From positions 1-7,855 of the forward strand of contig RGVM01000106.1 of NCBI GenBank assembly GCA_010027295.1: 7,855 bases of DNA, in the 5' to 3' direction. Under the pieces are notes generated by a model. That model made no database searches. It had not been told where the DNA came from and worked only from the letters and a program-made list of their open reading frames with translations. The stretch comes from Chitinophagia bacterium (GTDB lineage: Bacteria; Bacteroidota; Bacteroidia; Chitinophagales; Chitinophagaceae). Position 1 is the first letter of the stretch. Each line of letters starts with the position of its first letter. The translations under genes were made by a program, and so were the position numbers. Below, piece after piece: positions 1 to 7,846 of this stretch.

Positions 1-99
1 GAGAAAGGTCTGACGATGTTGCTGAAAGGGCAGGCTTCAAGCTCGCAGGCGTGGCACCCGAGACGGTGCCACGCGGAACCGATGGGGCACGCGGAACCG
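1..99 (+). repeat. 99-bp direct repeat, copy 1
   Basis: This segment is identical base for base to 297-395. After base 99 the copies diverge: copy 1 goes directly into a GCTATTGCTG motif, whereas copy 2 carries one extra 18-bp unit first. The left end coincides with the window edge, so the true repeat may be longer. It contains a 10-bp perfect hairpin. Perfect identity over 99 bp in apparently noncoding DNA implies a recent duplication, ongoing homogenisation, or strong constraint. Confidence 0.95.
49..74. repeat. Perfect 10-bp stem-loop in repeat copy 1
   Basis: The arms GCGTGGCACC (49-58) and GGTGCCACGC (65-74) are exact reverse complements around a 6-nt loop, CGAGAC. The stem is very GC-rich and contains one GTGGCAC and one GTGCCAC heptamer. 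No T-run follows on the plus strand, so it does not look like a standard intrinsic terminator. Because it is a near-palindrome, the structure forms on either strand. Confidence 0.85.
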
Positions 100-219
100 C
101 TATTGCTGTGCCAGGAGGTGTTTATGACGGATGACGCGAAGTATGCTGTTGCTGCAGCACAAGGAACGGTAGGTGGATGAGAACAAGTACGCTCTTGCTG
201 TGGCACGAGTAACGGAAGG
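99..219 (+). repeat. Degenerate 46-bp repeat units
   Basis: The units starting near 130 and 176 align without gaps over 46 bases with about 33 matches. A third, shorter match lies one period earlier, with its core at 99-108. The conserved core is GCT-N-TTGCTG, at 99-108, 145-154 and 191-200, exactly 46 bp apart each time. A fourth core (GCTCTTGCTG, 412-421) follows the second long repeat. In the GCT frame the cores read Ala-(Ile/Val/Leu)-Ala, and differences partly fall at synonymous or conservative positions, which hints at a decayed or cryptic coding repeat. Confidence 0.6.
124..180 (+). other. Possible 18-residue micro-ORF with strong Shine-Dalgarno
   Basis: An AGGAGGTG sequence (113-120) stands 3 nt before an ATG at 124 that opens an 18-codon frame reading MTDDAKYAVAAAQGTVGG and ending in TGA at 178-180. 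A frame coming from repeat copy 1 (starting upstream of the window) ends in a TGA at 132-134, overlapping this start, and a GTG at 173 overlaps its stop. The strong Shine-Dalgarno is striking because the main genes here have none, as is usual in Bacteroidota, so it may be chance. No family is recognised. This is weak evidence for translation. Confidence 0.15.
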
Positions 220-280
220 ATTGCACCACGTGAAGGCCATGACGTGGTCAAAGGAAGCTGGCGGGGCTAAAAGGCATCTC

Positions 281-297
281 CGTGGCACCGTCTCGGG
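281..297. repeat. 17-bp inverted copy of the hairpin segment
   Basis: CGTGGCACCGTCTCGGG at 281-297 is the exact reverse complement of both 353-369 and 57-73. It abuts repeat copy 2. This gives an inverted repeat with a 55-bp spacer (to copy 2) or a 207-bp spacer (to copy 1). Confidence 0.9.
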
Positions 298-395
298 AGA
301 AAGGTCTGACGATGTTGCTGAAAGGGCAGGCTTCAAGCTCGCAGGCGTGGCACCCGAGACGGTGCCACGCGGAACCGATGGGGCACGCGGAACCG
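297..395 (+). repeat. 99-bp direct repeat, copy 2
   Basis: Exact copy of 1-99 at an offset of 296 bp. Base 297 is also the last base of a 17-bp inverted piece (281-297) of the hairpin carried inside the repeat, so the duplication boundary falls on that inverted motif. The repeat is followed by additional 18-bp tandem units up to about 414. Confidence 0.95.
345..370. repeat. Perfect 10-bp stem-loop in repeat copy 2
   Basis: Same hairpin as at 49-74: arms at 345-354 and 361-370, loop CGAGAC at 355-360. Here its 3' arm and loop can alternatively pair with the upstream inverted segment 281-297, giving a 17-bp stem with a 55-nt loop that excludes the short hairpin. It lies downstream of mqnC, about 127 bp beyond its stop codon, and could affect mRNA 3' ends, but no U-tract supports a terminator on either strand. 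Confidence 0.85.
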
Positions 396-414
396 ATGGG
401 GCACGCGGACCGCT
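367..414 (+). repeat. 18-bp tandem repeat array (2.6 units)
   Basis: The unit ACGCGGAACCGATGGGGC occurs at 367-384 and 385-402, followed by a shortened variant from 403. In repeat copy 1 there is only one full unit (71-88) and a partial one (89-99), so the two long copies differ in unit number. More degenerate relatives follow: ACGCGG-x-GATGG at 425-441 and an AGAACCGATG variant at 453-468. Copy-number change of this kind is typical of slipped-strand replication. Eighteen is a multiple of three, but I see no gene in the array. Confidence 0.9.
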
Positions 415-496
415 CTTGCTGAGCCACGCGGGGCTGATGGCAGCTGCCTCACAGAACCGATGTGCCACGGGAAACCCATGGCGGGCACAAAGAAGC

Positions 497-1624
497 TCAG
501 TAGTTGACCACCTGCTCCTCGATGGTGGTGGGTATCTCCCGCCATTCGTAGACCTGGTTGCGGAGCTGCGGCTCGAAGCCGGCCTCGCGGATGGCTTCCT
601 GGATGGTGCGGTAGGTGAAGCGGTGAGGCGCCCCTGCTGCGCTGACGACGTTCTCCTCGATCATGATGCTGCCGAAGTCGTTCGCACCCGCATGGAGGCA
701 TACCTGGGCGACCGACCGGCCCACCGTCAGCCAGGAGGCCTGGATGTTGAGGATGTTGGGCAGCATGATGCGCGAGATGGCGATCATGCGGATGTACTCC
801 TCGGGCGTGGTGAGGTTGTTCACGCCGCGGATGCGGGTGAGGAGGGTATCGACATCCTGGAAGGTCCAGGGGATGAAGGCCAGGAAGCCGTGTGCGAATG
901 CGGGCTTGCGGCTCTGCACCTCGCGGATGCGGATGAGGTGTTCGAACCGCTCCTCGAGCGTCTCCACGTGTCCGAACATCATGGTCGCGGACGTGGGGAT
1001 ATGGAGCTGATGGGCCTCCGCCATCACGTCGAGCCATTCCTGCGCCCCGCACTTGCCGTTGCTGACGAGGCGTCGTACGCGGTCGACCAGGATCTCGGCC
1101 CCCGCGCCGGGGAGCGAGTCGAGGCCCGCCTCTTTGAGGGCGGACAGCACTTCGCGGTGGGTGGACTTCTCGAGCTGGGTGATATGGGCGACTTCCGGGG
1201 GACCGAGCGCATGCAGACGTATGTCGGGGAATTCCGTCTTTATCTGCCGGAAGAGGTCGGTGTAGAAGGACAGTCCCAGCCCGGGATGGTGGCCGCCCTG
1301 CAGCAGCAGCTGGTCGCCGCCGTACCGGATGGTCTCCGCGATCTTGACGCGGTAGGTGTCCATGTCGGTGATGTACGACTCCGGATGGCCGGGGATGCGG
1401 TAGAAGTTGCAAAATTTACAGTTGGCGATGCAGACATTGGTGGTGTTGACGTTGCGGTCGATCTGCCAGGTGACCTTCCCATGGGGCACCTGGATTCGGC
1501 GGAGCTCGTCGGCCACCTGCATCAGTTCCGCCAGGGGGGCTTCGCGGAATAGGGCCAGTCCCTCTTCGGCGGTTAAGAAATCGAAGTCGAGGGCCTTGCG
1601 GTAGAGGTCGGGTCGGTTATGCAT
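497..1624 (-). CDS. mqnC: MqnC, cyclic dehypoxanthinyl futalosine synthase (radical SAM)
   Basis: A 375-residue radical SAM enzyme of the futalosine pathway to menaquinone, expected to cyclise dehypoxanthine futalosine in the cytoplasm. The CX3CX2C iron-sulfur motif is seen as C65, C69, C72 (VCIANCKFCNFYR). Further family hallmarks are the LLLQGGHHPGLG segment (107-117), HALGPPE (138-144), LPGAGAEIL (171-179) and, later, TSATMMFGHVET and FLAFIPWTFQ. The LLLQGG-H-P segment and the ATMMFGHVET block fit MqnC better than the related MqnE or CofH. Length is normal and the reading frame is intact. The ATG at 1624 sits about 23 nt after a clear TACCTTTG promoter motif and is preceded only by a weak GGAAG. 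No other mqn gene is visible, so the pathway genes are dispersed or outside the window. A long repeat region follows its stop codon. Confidence 0.95.
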   Translation of the reverse strand: MHNRPDLYRKALDFDFLTAEEGLALFREAPLAELMQVADELRRIQVPHGKVTWQIDRNVNTTNVCIANCKFCNFYRIPGHPESYITDMDTYRVKIAETIRYGGDQLLLQGGHHPGLGLSFYTDLFRQIKTEFPDIRLHALGPPEVAHITQLEKSTHREVLSALKEAGLDSLPGAGAEILVDRVRRLVSNGKCGAQEWLDVMAEAHQLHIPTSATMMFGHVETLEERFEHLIRIREVQSRKPAFAHGFLAFIPWTFQDVDTLLTRIRGVNNLTTPEEYIRMIAISRIMLPNILNIQASWLTVGRSVAQVCLHAGANDFGSIMIEENVVSAAGAPHRFTYRTIQEAIREAGFEPQLRNQVYEWREIPTTIEEQVVNY

Positions 1625-1647
1625 CTTCCGGGTGATATGGGGTTTTG

Positions 1648-1655
1648 CAAAGGTA
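1648..1655 (-). promoter_or_regulatory. Bacteroidota -7 promoter element for mqnC
   Basis: Read on the minus strand, 1655 to 1648 is TACCTTTG, followed by C. This is an exact match to the TAnnTTTG (-7) element of Bacteroidota primary sigma-factor promoters. It lies 23 nt before the mqnC ATG. A TTTG-like -33 element at the usual 19-21 nt distance is not clear. The nearest TTTG/TTG words are 25-28 nt away. Confidence 0.65.
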
Positions 1656-1716
1656 CGTGCGGAGGGACCTGCCCCTCAGTCAACAAAGGTCGGCCCCGTC
1701 GGGTTGTATGCCGGAG

Positions 1717-1724
1717 TAATTTTG
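1717..1724 (+). promoter_or_regulatory. Bacteroidota -7 promoter element for the protease gene
   Basis: TAATTTTG at 1717-1724 matches TAnnTTTG exactly and lies 41 nt before the ATG at 1766. No convincing -33 TTTG is seen at the usual distance; a TTG at 1704-1706 is too close. Together with the mqnC promoter it makes 1625-1765 a divergent control region. A small GAGGG/CCCTC inverted repeat lies between the two promoters. Confidence 0.55.
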
Positions 1725-1765
1725 TGCTATCCGGCGGTTTTCCGAAGGGGTGCCGCCCTCCCCCC

Positions 1766-2962
1766 ATGAAAGGACTGTTTCCCATAGCCTTATCCGCCGC
1801 ATGGTCCCTTTGTGCGGTCTCCCGGGCCCAGACGAGGGCCCCGGAGCCGCCGTCGGTCCGGATCGCGACGGTACCCTTGCATGCCCTGACCGGAGGTGTC
1901 GTCTTCGTAAGGGCCTGTGTGAACGATTTGGCCGACACCCTCAACTTCCTGCTCGACACCGGCAGCGGGGGTATCTCGCTCGACTCCTCCACCTGTGTCG
2001 AGTTCGGCATGCCGGTGGTGCCGACGGAGAAGACGATACGCGGCATCGCGGGTGTGCGCAAGGTGGATTTCCTCTATGGTGCGCGCTTGAAGCTTCCCGG
2101 CCTGACGGTCGACAGCCTCGACTTCCATGTGAACGACTATGAGATCCTCACTTCGGTCTATGGCATCAAGGTCGATGGCATCATCGGGTACAGTTTCTTC
2201 AACCGCTACATCGTCCGGCTAGACTACGACAACATGCTCATGGAGGTGCACACGCCGGGTGAGTTCAGATATCCGAAGGGCGGGTACCTCATGAAGCCGC
2301 TGATGACGAGCCTGCCGATCATGACCGCGGATTTCCACGATGCGCGCGACATGAATGCGCGTTTCTATTTCGATACGGGGGCCGGCCTGGCCTTCCTGCT
2401 GTCGGAGTCGTTCGCGCGCGACAGCGCCGTGCTGGCACGTAAGCGTAAAGAGCCGGTCGTGACCCAGGCGGAGGGCGTCGGAGGCAAGATGACGATGAAG
2501 CTTACCACCGTGAAACAGGTGCGCGTGGGACCCTATCGCTTCCGGCGGGTGCCCACCTTCCTGTTCGACGACAAGTACAACGTCACCTCCTATCCCTTCC
2601 TCGGCGGACTGGTGGGCAACGAGATCCTGCACCGCTTCAACACCGTGCTCAACTACCGGAAGCGCGAGATCCACCTCGTGCCGAACCGGTTCCATCGCGA
2701 GCCGTTCGACTATGCCTACACGGGCCTGGGCATATACTTCGTGAACCGTCAGGTGCTCGTGGAGGATGTCATCCCCCGATCCCCGGCCGAGGCCGCGGGC
2801 TTCCGTGTCGGCGATGTCATCCTCGCTGTCAACAACGACTTCTCGAACAACATCACCTCCTACAAGAACATGATGCAGCATGCCGGCGGGCGGCTCCGCT
2901 TCGTCGTCTCCCGGAACGGTAAGCTGCTGGTGCTCCGGATGCGACCCGGCCGTATCTATTGA
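1766..2962 (+). CDS. Secreted two-lobed aspartyl protease with PDZ domain
   Basis: A 398-residue protein. Residues 1-22 look like a signal peptide (Lys2, a hydrophobic stretch, ending near SRAQ), so it should act in the periplasm or at the envelope. Lobe 1 has the catalytic-type FLLDTGSGG (D64-T-G) and the matching VDGIIGYSFF segment (136-145). Lobe 2 has FYFDTGAG (D203-T-G) and LGGLVGNEIL (279-288), each followed by a beta-strand pair typical of retropepsin-like folds. A PDZ domain spans about 318-395, including SPAEAAGFRVGDVILAVN. Both catalytic aspartates are present, so one chain could form the active site that retropepsins build from two subunits. Substrate is unknown. I chose the ATG at 1766 because it gives the signal peptide and follows the TAATTTTG promoter; the frame is open further upstream but without a sensible N-terminus. 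Proteins with an Asp_protease plus PDZ layout are common in Bacteroidota. Confidence 0.88.
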   Translation: MKGLFPIALSAAWSLCAVSRAQTRAPEPPSVRIATVPLHALTGGVVFVRACVNDLADTLNFLLDTGSGGISLDSSTCVEFGMPVVPTEKTIRGIAGVRKVDFLYGARLKLPGLTVDSLDFHVNDYEILTSVYGIKVDGIIGYSFFNRYIVRLDYDNMLMEVHTPGEFRYPKGGYLMKPLMTSLPIMTADFHDARDMNARFYFDTGAGLAFLLSESFARDSAVLARKRKEPVVTQAEGVGGKMTMKLTTVKQVRVGPYRFRRVPTFLFDDKYNVTSYPFLGGLVGNEILHRFNTVLNYRKREIHLVPNRFHREPFDYAYTGLGIYFVNRQVLVEDVIPRSPAEAAGFRVGDVILAVNNDFSNNITSYKNMMQHAGGRLRFVVSRNGKLLVLRMRPGRIY

Positions 2963-3056
2963 TGCTTCGTCCCTGCAAGGGCTTCCAGTCCCATCCGCTT
3001 CATCTGTTTTTCCCATTTTCGAAACAGCGCTTTCCTGTTTTCGTAAATCCAGAGCA

Positions 3057-3088
3057 TTCATCCGAGGCAATTTTGCCTCCGGAATGAA
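3057..3088 (+). promoter_or_regulatory. Stem-loop enclosing the receptor start codon
   Basis: Bases 3057-3070 can pair with 3073-3088: TTCAT (3057-3061) with ATGAA (3084-3088), CCG (3062-3064) with CGG (3080-3082), and AGGCAA (3065-3070) with TTGCCT (3073-3078). The only bulges are single bases at 3079 and 3083, and the innermost A-T pairs must open to form the loop. The first candidate start codon of the receptor (3084-3086) is thus in the stem. It could limit translation initiation or simply be a transcription-end hairpin for the protease gene, although no T-run follows it. Confidence 0.5.
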
Positions 3089-5339
3089 GGATATGATGAA
3101 GGGGTTCCGGTGGGTACCGGTTGTGGCGACTATCGTGTCAGGCACTGTGGCACAGGCACAGGAGGATAGTCTGAAGGATGCAGAGGGCGGCAGGCCGCAT
3201 GTGAAGTATCTTTCCGAGATCACGCTGGTGGGCAGAAACACGCGTGCCGACATCCATTTCCTGCCCGAGGTCGTGGGCACGACGGTCAACGCCGGGAAGA
3301 AGAACGCGCTGATCGTGATGGAGAACGTGTCCGGCAACGTCGTCAACAACACGATGCGGCAGGTGATGGGCAAGGTGCCCGGCATCCACGTCTGGGAGAG
3401 CGATGCGAGCGGCATCCAGATCGGCATCGCGGCGCGGGGGCTGAGTCCCAACCGCAGCTGGGAGTTCAACCTCCGCCAGAACGGCTATGATATCAGCAGC
3501 GACCCCTTCGGCTATCCGGAGGCCTACTACACGCCGCAGTTGAACTCGGTGCAGCGCATCCAGGTGGTGCGAGGCTCTGCGAGCCTGCAGTACGGTCCGC
3601 AGTTCGGCGGGCTGGTGAACTTCATCCTGAAGGACGGGTCGGATGCGACGAAGCCCTTCCAGTACGAGACGCAGCAGACCTTCGGCAGTTTCGGACTCTT
3701 CAACACCTATCACTCCGCCGGCGGCCGCAAGGGCGACGTCCACTACTTCGCGTTCTGGGACCACCGCCGGGGTGACGGATACCGCGTCAACAGCGCTTTC
3801 GGCGTGAACACGGGCTTCGCCAGCCTGACCTGGAAGCCCTCCGAGAAATGGAAGGCCGGACTGGAGTTGACGCATTTCGACTACCGCAGCCGACAGGCGG
3901 GCGGACTCACGGACGCACAGTTCGCCGCCGACCCGCGGCAGAGTCTGCGCGACCGCGACTGGATGGGCGTCCGCTGGTCGATGGCCGCCCTCACCTTCGA
4001 CAGGTCGTTCTCGACGAGCGCACGGCTGAACCTGAAGCTCTTCGGAATGGAGGGATTGCGCAACAGCGTCGGCTTCCTGCGTACCCCCGATCTGCGCGAC
4101 AGTATCCACCCGCTGACGCTGTCTGCGTCCCCCCGTCGTGTCGACAAGGACCGTTACCTGAACGCGGGACTCGAAGCAAGGTTCCTGACGGATTATGCCA
4201 TCGGTGAGGCAAGGCATACCCTCTCGACCGGTGTCCGCGGTTTCATCGGCGACACCTGGCGCGGTCAGAACGGCCGAGGCACCACGGGTTCCGGCTTCGA
4301 CCTGACCGTGTCGGGTGCGTTCCCGGTCTCCCTCGACTTCCTCACGCTCAATACTGCCTTCTTTGCCGAGAACATCTTCCGTATCGGACGCGACTTCCTC
4401 ATCGTGCCGGGTGTGCGTTGGGAGAACCTTTCCAACCGCGTCGGAGGAAGGATGGGGGTTGTCGGCGGTCAGGAGGTGCCGGCACTCACGGAAACGCGTA
4501 CACGCAGCATTCTGCTATCGGGTGTCGGCCTCGAGTATCATGTCGCGGCCACGGAGCTGTATGCAAACGCCTCGCAGGCCTATCGGCCCGTACTGTTCGC
4601 GGAGCTGACGGGCAATGCCACGACCGACGTCATCGACCCTGCCCTCCGGGACGCCAGGGGATGGAACGCCGACATCGGATGGAGGGGGCGTGTGAAGGAC
4701 TGGCTGTTCTTCGACATGAGCCTGTTCCACATGGCCTATCGCGGCCGGGTCGGGGTCCTGGCGCAACAGCGCCCGGACGGTAGCTTTTACAACCTGAGGA
4801 CCAATGTCGGCGACAGCCGCAGCCGGGGTGTCGAACTGCTGGTCGAATGGAGTCCGTTCAAGCTTTTAAAGACAAATTCTTTGAAGGGGAATCTGACTCT
4901 TTTCCTTTCGACTGCGTTTGTCGATGCCCGTTATGGAGACCTGCGGATCGTGTCACGCACCCAGGCCGGTCTGGAGGTGAAGAGTCTGCAGGGGCGCAGG
5001 GTGGAGCATGCGCCGAGCGCCATTCATCGGGCGGGGGTCACCTATGCGCGGGGAAGGCTTTCGGCCACGCTGCAGTACAGCCATACCGGCATGTCCTACA
5101 GCGATGCGGGCAACACGGCGCAGCCCATATCCACAGGCGTCACCGGTCCGATACCCGCCTACGACTTGTTCGACCTGAGCGGCAGTTTTCGATGCAACGA
5201 GCGCGTCTCGTTGCGCGCGGGCATCAACAACCTGCTGAACGAGCGCTATTTCACCCGCCGGGCGGGCGGATATCCGGGGCCGGGCATATTGCCTGCAGAG
5301 CCGATCAACGGTTTTGTGACCGTGGGTGTACGGCTTTAA
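3084..5339 (+). CDS. FecA-like TonB-dependent outer-membrane receptor
   Basis: A 751-residue outer-membrane receptor that should import a ligand, most likely a ferric chelate, using TonB energy. Residues 1-26 are signal-peptide-like, ending AQAQ. A TonB-box-like segment, SEITLVG, lies at 44-50. The plug domain spans about 57-183, with MRQVMGKVPGIHV (91-103), GIAARGLSP (114-122), IQVVRGSASLQYGPQFGGLVNFI (159-181, RGSASLQYGP being typical), followed by a 22-strand-type barrel. The C-terminus has the INNLLNERYFTRR and GYPGPGILP motifs characteristic of FecA-type siderophore receptors. The last residue is Leu rather than the common Phe. It lacks the N-terminal signalling domain of E. coli FecA and the carboxypeptidase-like domain of SusC proteins. 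The start could also be the ATG at 3093 or 3096 (M4, M5). It follows the protease gene by 121 bp on the same strand. Its last 35 bp overlap the convergent DUF2442 gene. The ligand cannot be told from sequence. Confidence 0.92.
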   Translation: MKDMMKGFRWVPVVATIVSGTVAQAQEDSLKDAEGGRPHVKYLSEITLVGRNTRADIHFLPEVVGTTVNAGKKNALIVMENVSGNVVNNTMRQVMGKVPGIHVWESDASGIQIGIAARGLSPNRSWEFNLRQNGYDISSDPFGYPEAYYTPQLNSVQRIQVVRGSASLQYGPQFGGLVNFILKDGSDATKPFQYETQQTFGSFGLFNTYHSAGGRKGDVHYFAFWDHRRGDGYRVNSAFGVNTGFASLTWKPSEKWKAGLELTHFDYRSRQAGGLTDAQFAADPRQSLRDRDWMGVRWSMAALTFDRSFSTSARLNLKLFGMEGLRNSVGFLRTPDLRDSIHPLTLSASPRRVDKDRYLNAGLEARFLTDYAIGEARHTLSTGVRGFIGDTWRGQNGRGTTGSGFDLTVSGAFPVSLDFLTLNTAFFAENIFRIGRDFLIVPGVRWENLSNRVGGRMGVVGGQEVPALTETRTRSILLSGVGLEYHVAATELYANASQAYRPVLFAELTGNATTDVIDPALRDARGWNADIGWRGRVKDWLFFDMSLFHMAYRGRVGVLAQQRPDGSFYNLRTNVGDSRSRGVELLVEWSPFKLLKTNSLKGNLTLFLSTAFVDARYGDLRIVSRTQAGLEVKSLQGRRVEHAPSAIHRAGVTYARGRLSATLQYSHTGMSYSDAGNTAQPISTGVTGPIPAYDLFDLSGSFRCNERVSLRAGINNLLNERYFTRRAGGYPGPGILPAEPINGFVTVGVRL

Positions 5340-5553
5340 GCAACAGCTCGACGGAAAGGTCTTCGTCAATCAACGGCCAGTGTATGCCGTATCCAGAGGG
5401 GGATATCCGATATAGGCTCCTCTGGATATCATCGGCATTTTTCAGTTTGTTCGATACACTGGCTAGTTCAACCGCTATGGTTTCTCCTGCCATGTGGAGG
5501 TACATGAAGTCCTTGTCGAAAGTGATGGCATCTATCTTGTGTGTCTCAGTCAT
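5305..5553 (-). CDS. DUF2442 domain protein (partner of DUF4160)
   Basis: An 82-residue protein matching the DUF2442 pattern: an N-terminal beta-hairpin (about 7-32: ITFDKDFMYLHMAGETIAVEL) and a C-terminal YRISPSGYGIHWPLIDEDLSVELLL segment (48-72) with the hallmark I-x-W-P (57-60). It starts 7 nt after the stop codon of the DUF4160 gene, so the two are almost certainly co-transcribed. Its last 35 bp overlap the 3' end of the receptor gene on the other strand, in the tail after the conserved domain. Molecular function is not established. Such adjacent pairs are widespread in bacteria, and a toxin-antitoxin-like role is only a guess from size and pairing. Confidence 0.85.
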   Translation of the reverse strand: MTETHKIDAITFDKDFMYLHMAGETIAVELASVSNKLKNADDIQRSLYRISPSGYGIHWPLIDEDLSVELLLKAVHPRSQNR

Positions 5554-5560
5554 TGTCCAA

Positions 5561-5806
5561 TCATTTGAAGTGTTGATTCCATGCCTCGATGATCAGGTCG
5601 AAATGCTCGAAAATAATCTTTCTAATCTCCCTTCTGGCTGAGGGTGTCAGGTTGTATGCAAAAGCCTCCCTGATGTCGAGTTCCTCCGTCAGCAGCCAAT
5701 ATTTACATTCCATATCTCCCTTTTCAGCGTGGACATGTATGGGTTCAGAGCCCTCGTTCGAGTAGAAGAACAACCTCCACCCGTGAATGAACAATATAGT
5801 TGGCAT
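5561..5806 (-). CDS. DUF4160 domain protein
   Basis: An 81-residue protein with the DUF4160 layout: MPTI start, a hydrophobic strand (FIHGWRLFFYSN), the family's P-x-H-x-H element (P22, H24, H26 in EPIHVHAEKGD), an acidic strand, and a C-terminal helix (about 56-80, SARREIRKIIFEHFDLIIEAWNQH). Start at 5806 is set by the conserved MPTI. It is first in a two-gene operon with DUF2442. No good promoter is visible: the minus strand upstream has only imperfect words such as a CCTTTG preceded by AT rather than TAnn spacing. Base composition of this gene pair is near 46% G+C by hand count, clearly lower than the flanking genes, consistent with acquisition. Confidence 0.85.
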   Translation of the reverse strand: MPTILFIHGWRLFFYSNEGSEPIHVHAEKGDMECKYWLLTEELDIREAFAYNLTPSARREIRKIIFEHFDLIIEAWNQHFK

Positions 5807-5989
5807 GATATGGCAAGCTTTGTCTGTGCGAATGCGGCATTTGGCACTGAACCGTTCGTAAACCTCCAGTCAGCCGAACTCGCCTGTAAAAATACGCAAC
5901 AAAGGATATATCTATCTAAGGTATGAGGCTATCACTGATTTCATGATTTATCCAATCAAAAAGCTTCGTTCGGCAGATGGGTACAACAA

Positions 5990-6490
5990 TTGGAGCCTAC
6001 TGTCAACACCCATCCGGCTGCTGCGTTGAGAGAGTTTGTCGTGACCTTCGTGGAGATGCGGAAATGGCAGGAATTGGGTAATTTCGACAGGACCGACGTC
6101 CGGCATGCCTGGATGATGTTCTTCGCCCAACCCGATCAAATGTACCAAATCTACACACCTGAGGAACGGAAGCGTTTGGAGGAGCTATATGCGGCTGTAG
6201 ATGTCTGGGACCTTACCAGGTACGCAGAAAAGGAGGTTGAGGGTATGGATTATAAGATCAGGCAGGAACTCGCCCGACAGTGCGACATCCATCAATCTTT
6301 TGAGGATGGCAAGGAGGAGGGAATGAAACTCGGCATGGAGAAGAAAGTATTTGCCGACACGAAGCCTGCAGCCGGGTTGACCGATGCGGAGATTTCCATA
6401 CGCCATGCCATCACGTTGGAGATGGTCCAGCGTATCCGACAAGCGATGGGTCCGCATCCTGAAGGGCAAGAGCCATTCACCTCGACATAG
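5990..6490 (+). pseudogene. 5'-truncated PD-(D/E)XK / Rpn-like nuclease remnant
   Basis: The 166-residue frame resembles only the C-terminal half of PDDEXK_2/Rpn-family (recombination-promoting nuclease, transposase-like) proteins: REFVVTFVEMRKW (14-26, matching the family's E-L-x-K-F strand), a helical WMMFF segment, TPEERKRLEELYAA, the charged DGKEEGMKLGMEKK linker (106-119), and a final helix-turn-helix-like tail, AGLTDAEISIRHAITLEMVQRIRQAM (128-153). The N-terminal nuclease core with its catalytic D, E and K is absent. The frame is open back to a stop at 5936-5938, but that part (FHDLSNQKAS...) does not resemble the family. The listed TTG at 5990 is only an open-frame start without a ribosome site. 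It most likely is a decayed mobile-type gene. It may still be annotated as a hypothetical protein. Confidence 0.6.
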
Positions 6491-6537
6491 AAATCCCGCA
6501 ACCCGTAAATCCCGCCGTTTCGTCGGATATTCGCGGC

Positions 6538-7776
6538 ATGATCCGATTCGAAAGGTTCACACTCCCCAACGGCCTTCGGGTGCTCGTGCACGAGGACCGC
6601 AGCACGCCGATGGCGGTCGTCAACGTCCTCTACGACGTCGGCGCGCGCGACGAGGAGCCCACCCACACGGGCTTCGCCCATCTCTTCGAGCATCTGATGT
6701 TCGGCGGCTCCGTGAACATCCCCGTCTATGACGACCCCCTGCAGCGGGCGGGCGGGGAGAACAACGCCTACACCACCAACGACCTCACCAACTACTACTG
6801 CCAGCTGCCGGCCGAGAACCTCGAGACGGCCTTCTGGCTCGAGAGCGACCGCATGCTGAGCCTGGCCTTCAGCGAGAAGAGCCTGGACGTACAGCGGAAG
6901 GTCGTCTGCGAGGAGTTCAAGGAGCATTATATCAACAAGCCCTACGGTGATGTCTGGAAGATTCTCCGCGACCTGGCCTACCAGGAGCATCCCTACCGGT
7001 GGATGACGATCGGACGGGAGCTCTCGCATATCGAGAAGGCCACGCTCTCCGACGTTCGCAGCTTCTTCCAGCGGCATTACAATCCCGTCAACGCCATCCT
7101 CGTGGTGGCCGGCAACCTCGGTCTGGACGAGGTCCGCAGGCTCGCCGAGAAATGGTTCGGCGACATCCCCTCCGGGGACCGCTATCACAGGAGCCTGCCG
7201 GTCGAGCCCGCCCAGCAGGCGCCTCGGAGCCTCGAAGTCAGGGCGAAAGTGCCTTTGGACGCATTCCATCGCACCTGGCATATGTCGGGTCGCCTCGACG
7301 CGCGCTACCATGCCGCCGACCTCATGACCGACATGCTCGGAGGCGGCGGTTCCAGCCGCCTCTACCAGTCGCTCGTGAAGGAGCAGAAGCTCTTCAGCAG
7401 CATCGACTGCTACCATTTCGGAAGTCTCGACCCGGGCCTCGTCACCATCGAGGGCAAGCTCGTGAAGGGCGTGTCGATGGACGCCGCCGAGTCGGCCGTC
7501 GAGGAGGAGCTCGAGAAGATGCGCCGCGAGCCCGTCCCGGAGAAGGAACTGCAGAAGGTCAAGAACAAGACGGAGAGCCTGATGGCATTCGAGGACATGA
7601 GCGTCATGAGCCGCGCCTCGAACATCGCCTTCTACGAGCTGCTCGGCGATGCGGACCTCATGAACCGGGAGCTGGCCCGCTATCAGGCCGTTACCGTGGA
7701 GCAGGTGCTCGAGGAGTGCCGGACCGTCTTCCGTCCCGAAAACAGCTGCACCCTCCGCTACCTCGCGGAGGACTGA
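6538..7776 (+). CDS. M16 (insulinase/pitrilysin) family zinc peptidase
   Basis: A 412-residue protein with the inverted zinc motif HxxEH at H48-L-F-E51-H52 (FAHLFEHLMF). The distal acidic ligand is expected in VVCEEFKEH (E125/E126, within the usual 70-80 residue distance). ENNAYTTNDLTNYY (74-87) is the typical M16 substrate-strand region. The C-terminal M16_C half (about 165-345) carries LGGGGSSRLYQSLVKEQKL (267-285). Size equals one M16 half, so the enzyme probably dimerises or pairs with another M16 chain. There is no signal peptide, suggesting a cytoplasmic location. The start ATG at 6538 gives the normal N-terminus (FxLPNGLRV) but has no Shine-Dalgarno. G+C is high, 62-72% in two hand-counted 60-base lines, unlike the island upstream. 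It lies 47 bp downstream of the Rpn-like remnant; its own promoter is not evident. Confidence 0.93.
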   Translation: MIRFERFTLPNGLRVLVHEDRSTPMAVVNVLYDVGARDEEPTHTGFAHLFEHLMFGGSVNIPVYDDPLQRAGGENNAYTTNDLTNYYCQLPAENLETAFWLESDRMLSLAFSEKSLDVQRKVVCEEFKEHYINKPYGDVWKILRDLAYQEHPYRWMTIGRELSHIEKATLSDVRSFFQRHYNPVNAILVVAGNLGLDEVRRLAEKWFGDIPSGDRYHRSLPVEPAQQAPRSLEVRAKVPLDAFHRTWHMSGRLDARYHAADLMTDMLGGGGSSRLYQSLVKEQKLFSSIDCYHFGSLDPGLVTIEGKLVKGVSMDAAESAVEEELEKMRREPVPEKELQKVKNKTESLMAFEDMSVMSRASNIAFYELLGDADLMNRELARYQAVTVEQVLEECRTVFRPENSCTLRYLAED

Positions 7777-7846
7777 CCCCGTACGCTTTCAAACCCTTTC
7801 CATACCGGATTCTCTGCCGCCCGTCCACCCACACAACCCCGACCAC

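Larger units (their letters stand above)
1..468. repeat. Gene-free nested repeat region 3' of mqnC
   Basis: No convincing protein gene is visible between the window edge and the mqnC stop codon. The stretch consists of overlapping repeat layers: a perfect 99-bp direct repeat 296 bp apart, 18-bp tandem units, 46-bp degenerate units, hairpins, and seven exact GTGGCAC or GTGCCAC heptamers (51-57, 66-72, 200-206, 282-288, 347-353, 362-368, 462-468). The long open frames crossing it on both strands continue into antisense of mqnC and have no recognisable domain, so I treat them as by-products of GC-rich sequence. The repeat may extend left of the window, because base 1 is also the first base of the duplicated segment. 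Its function is unknown. I do not recognise an IS, CRISPR or attC structure. Confidence 0.8.
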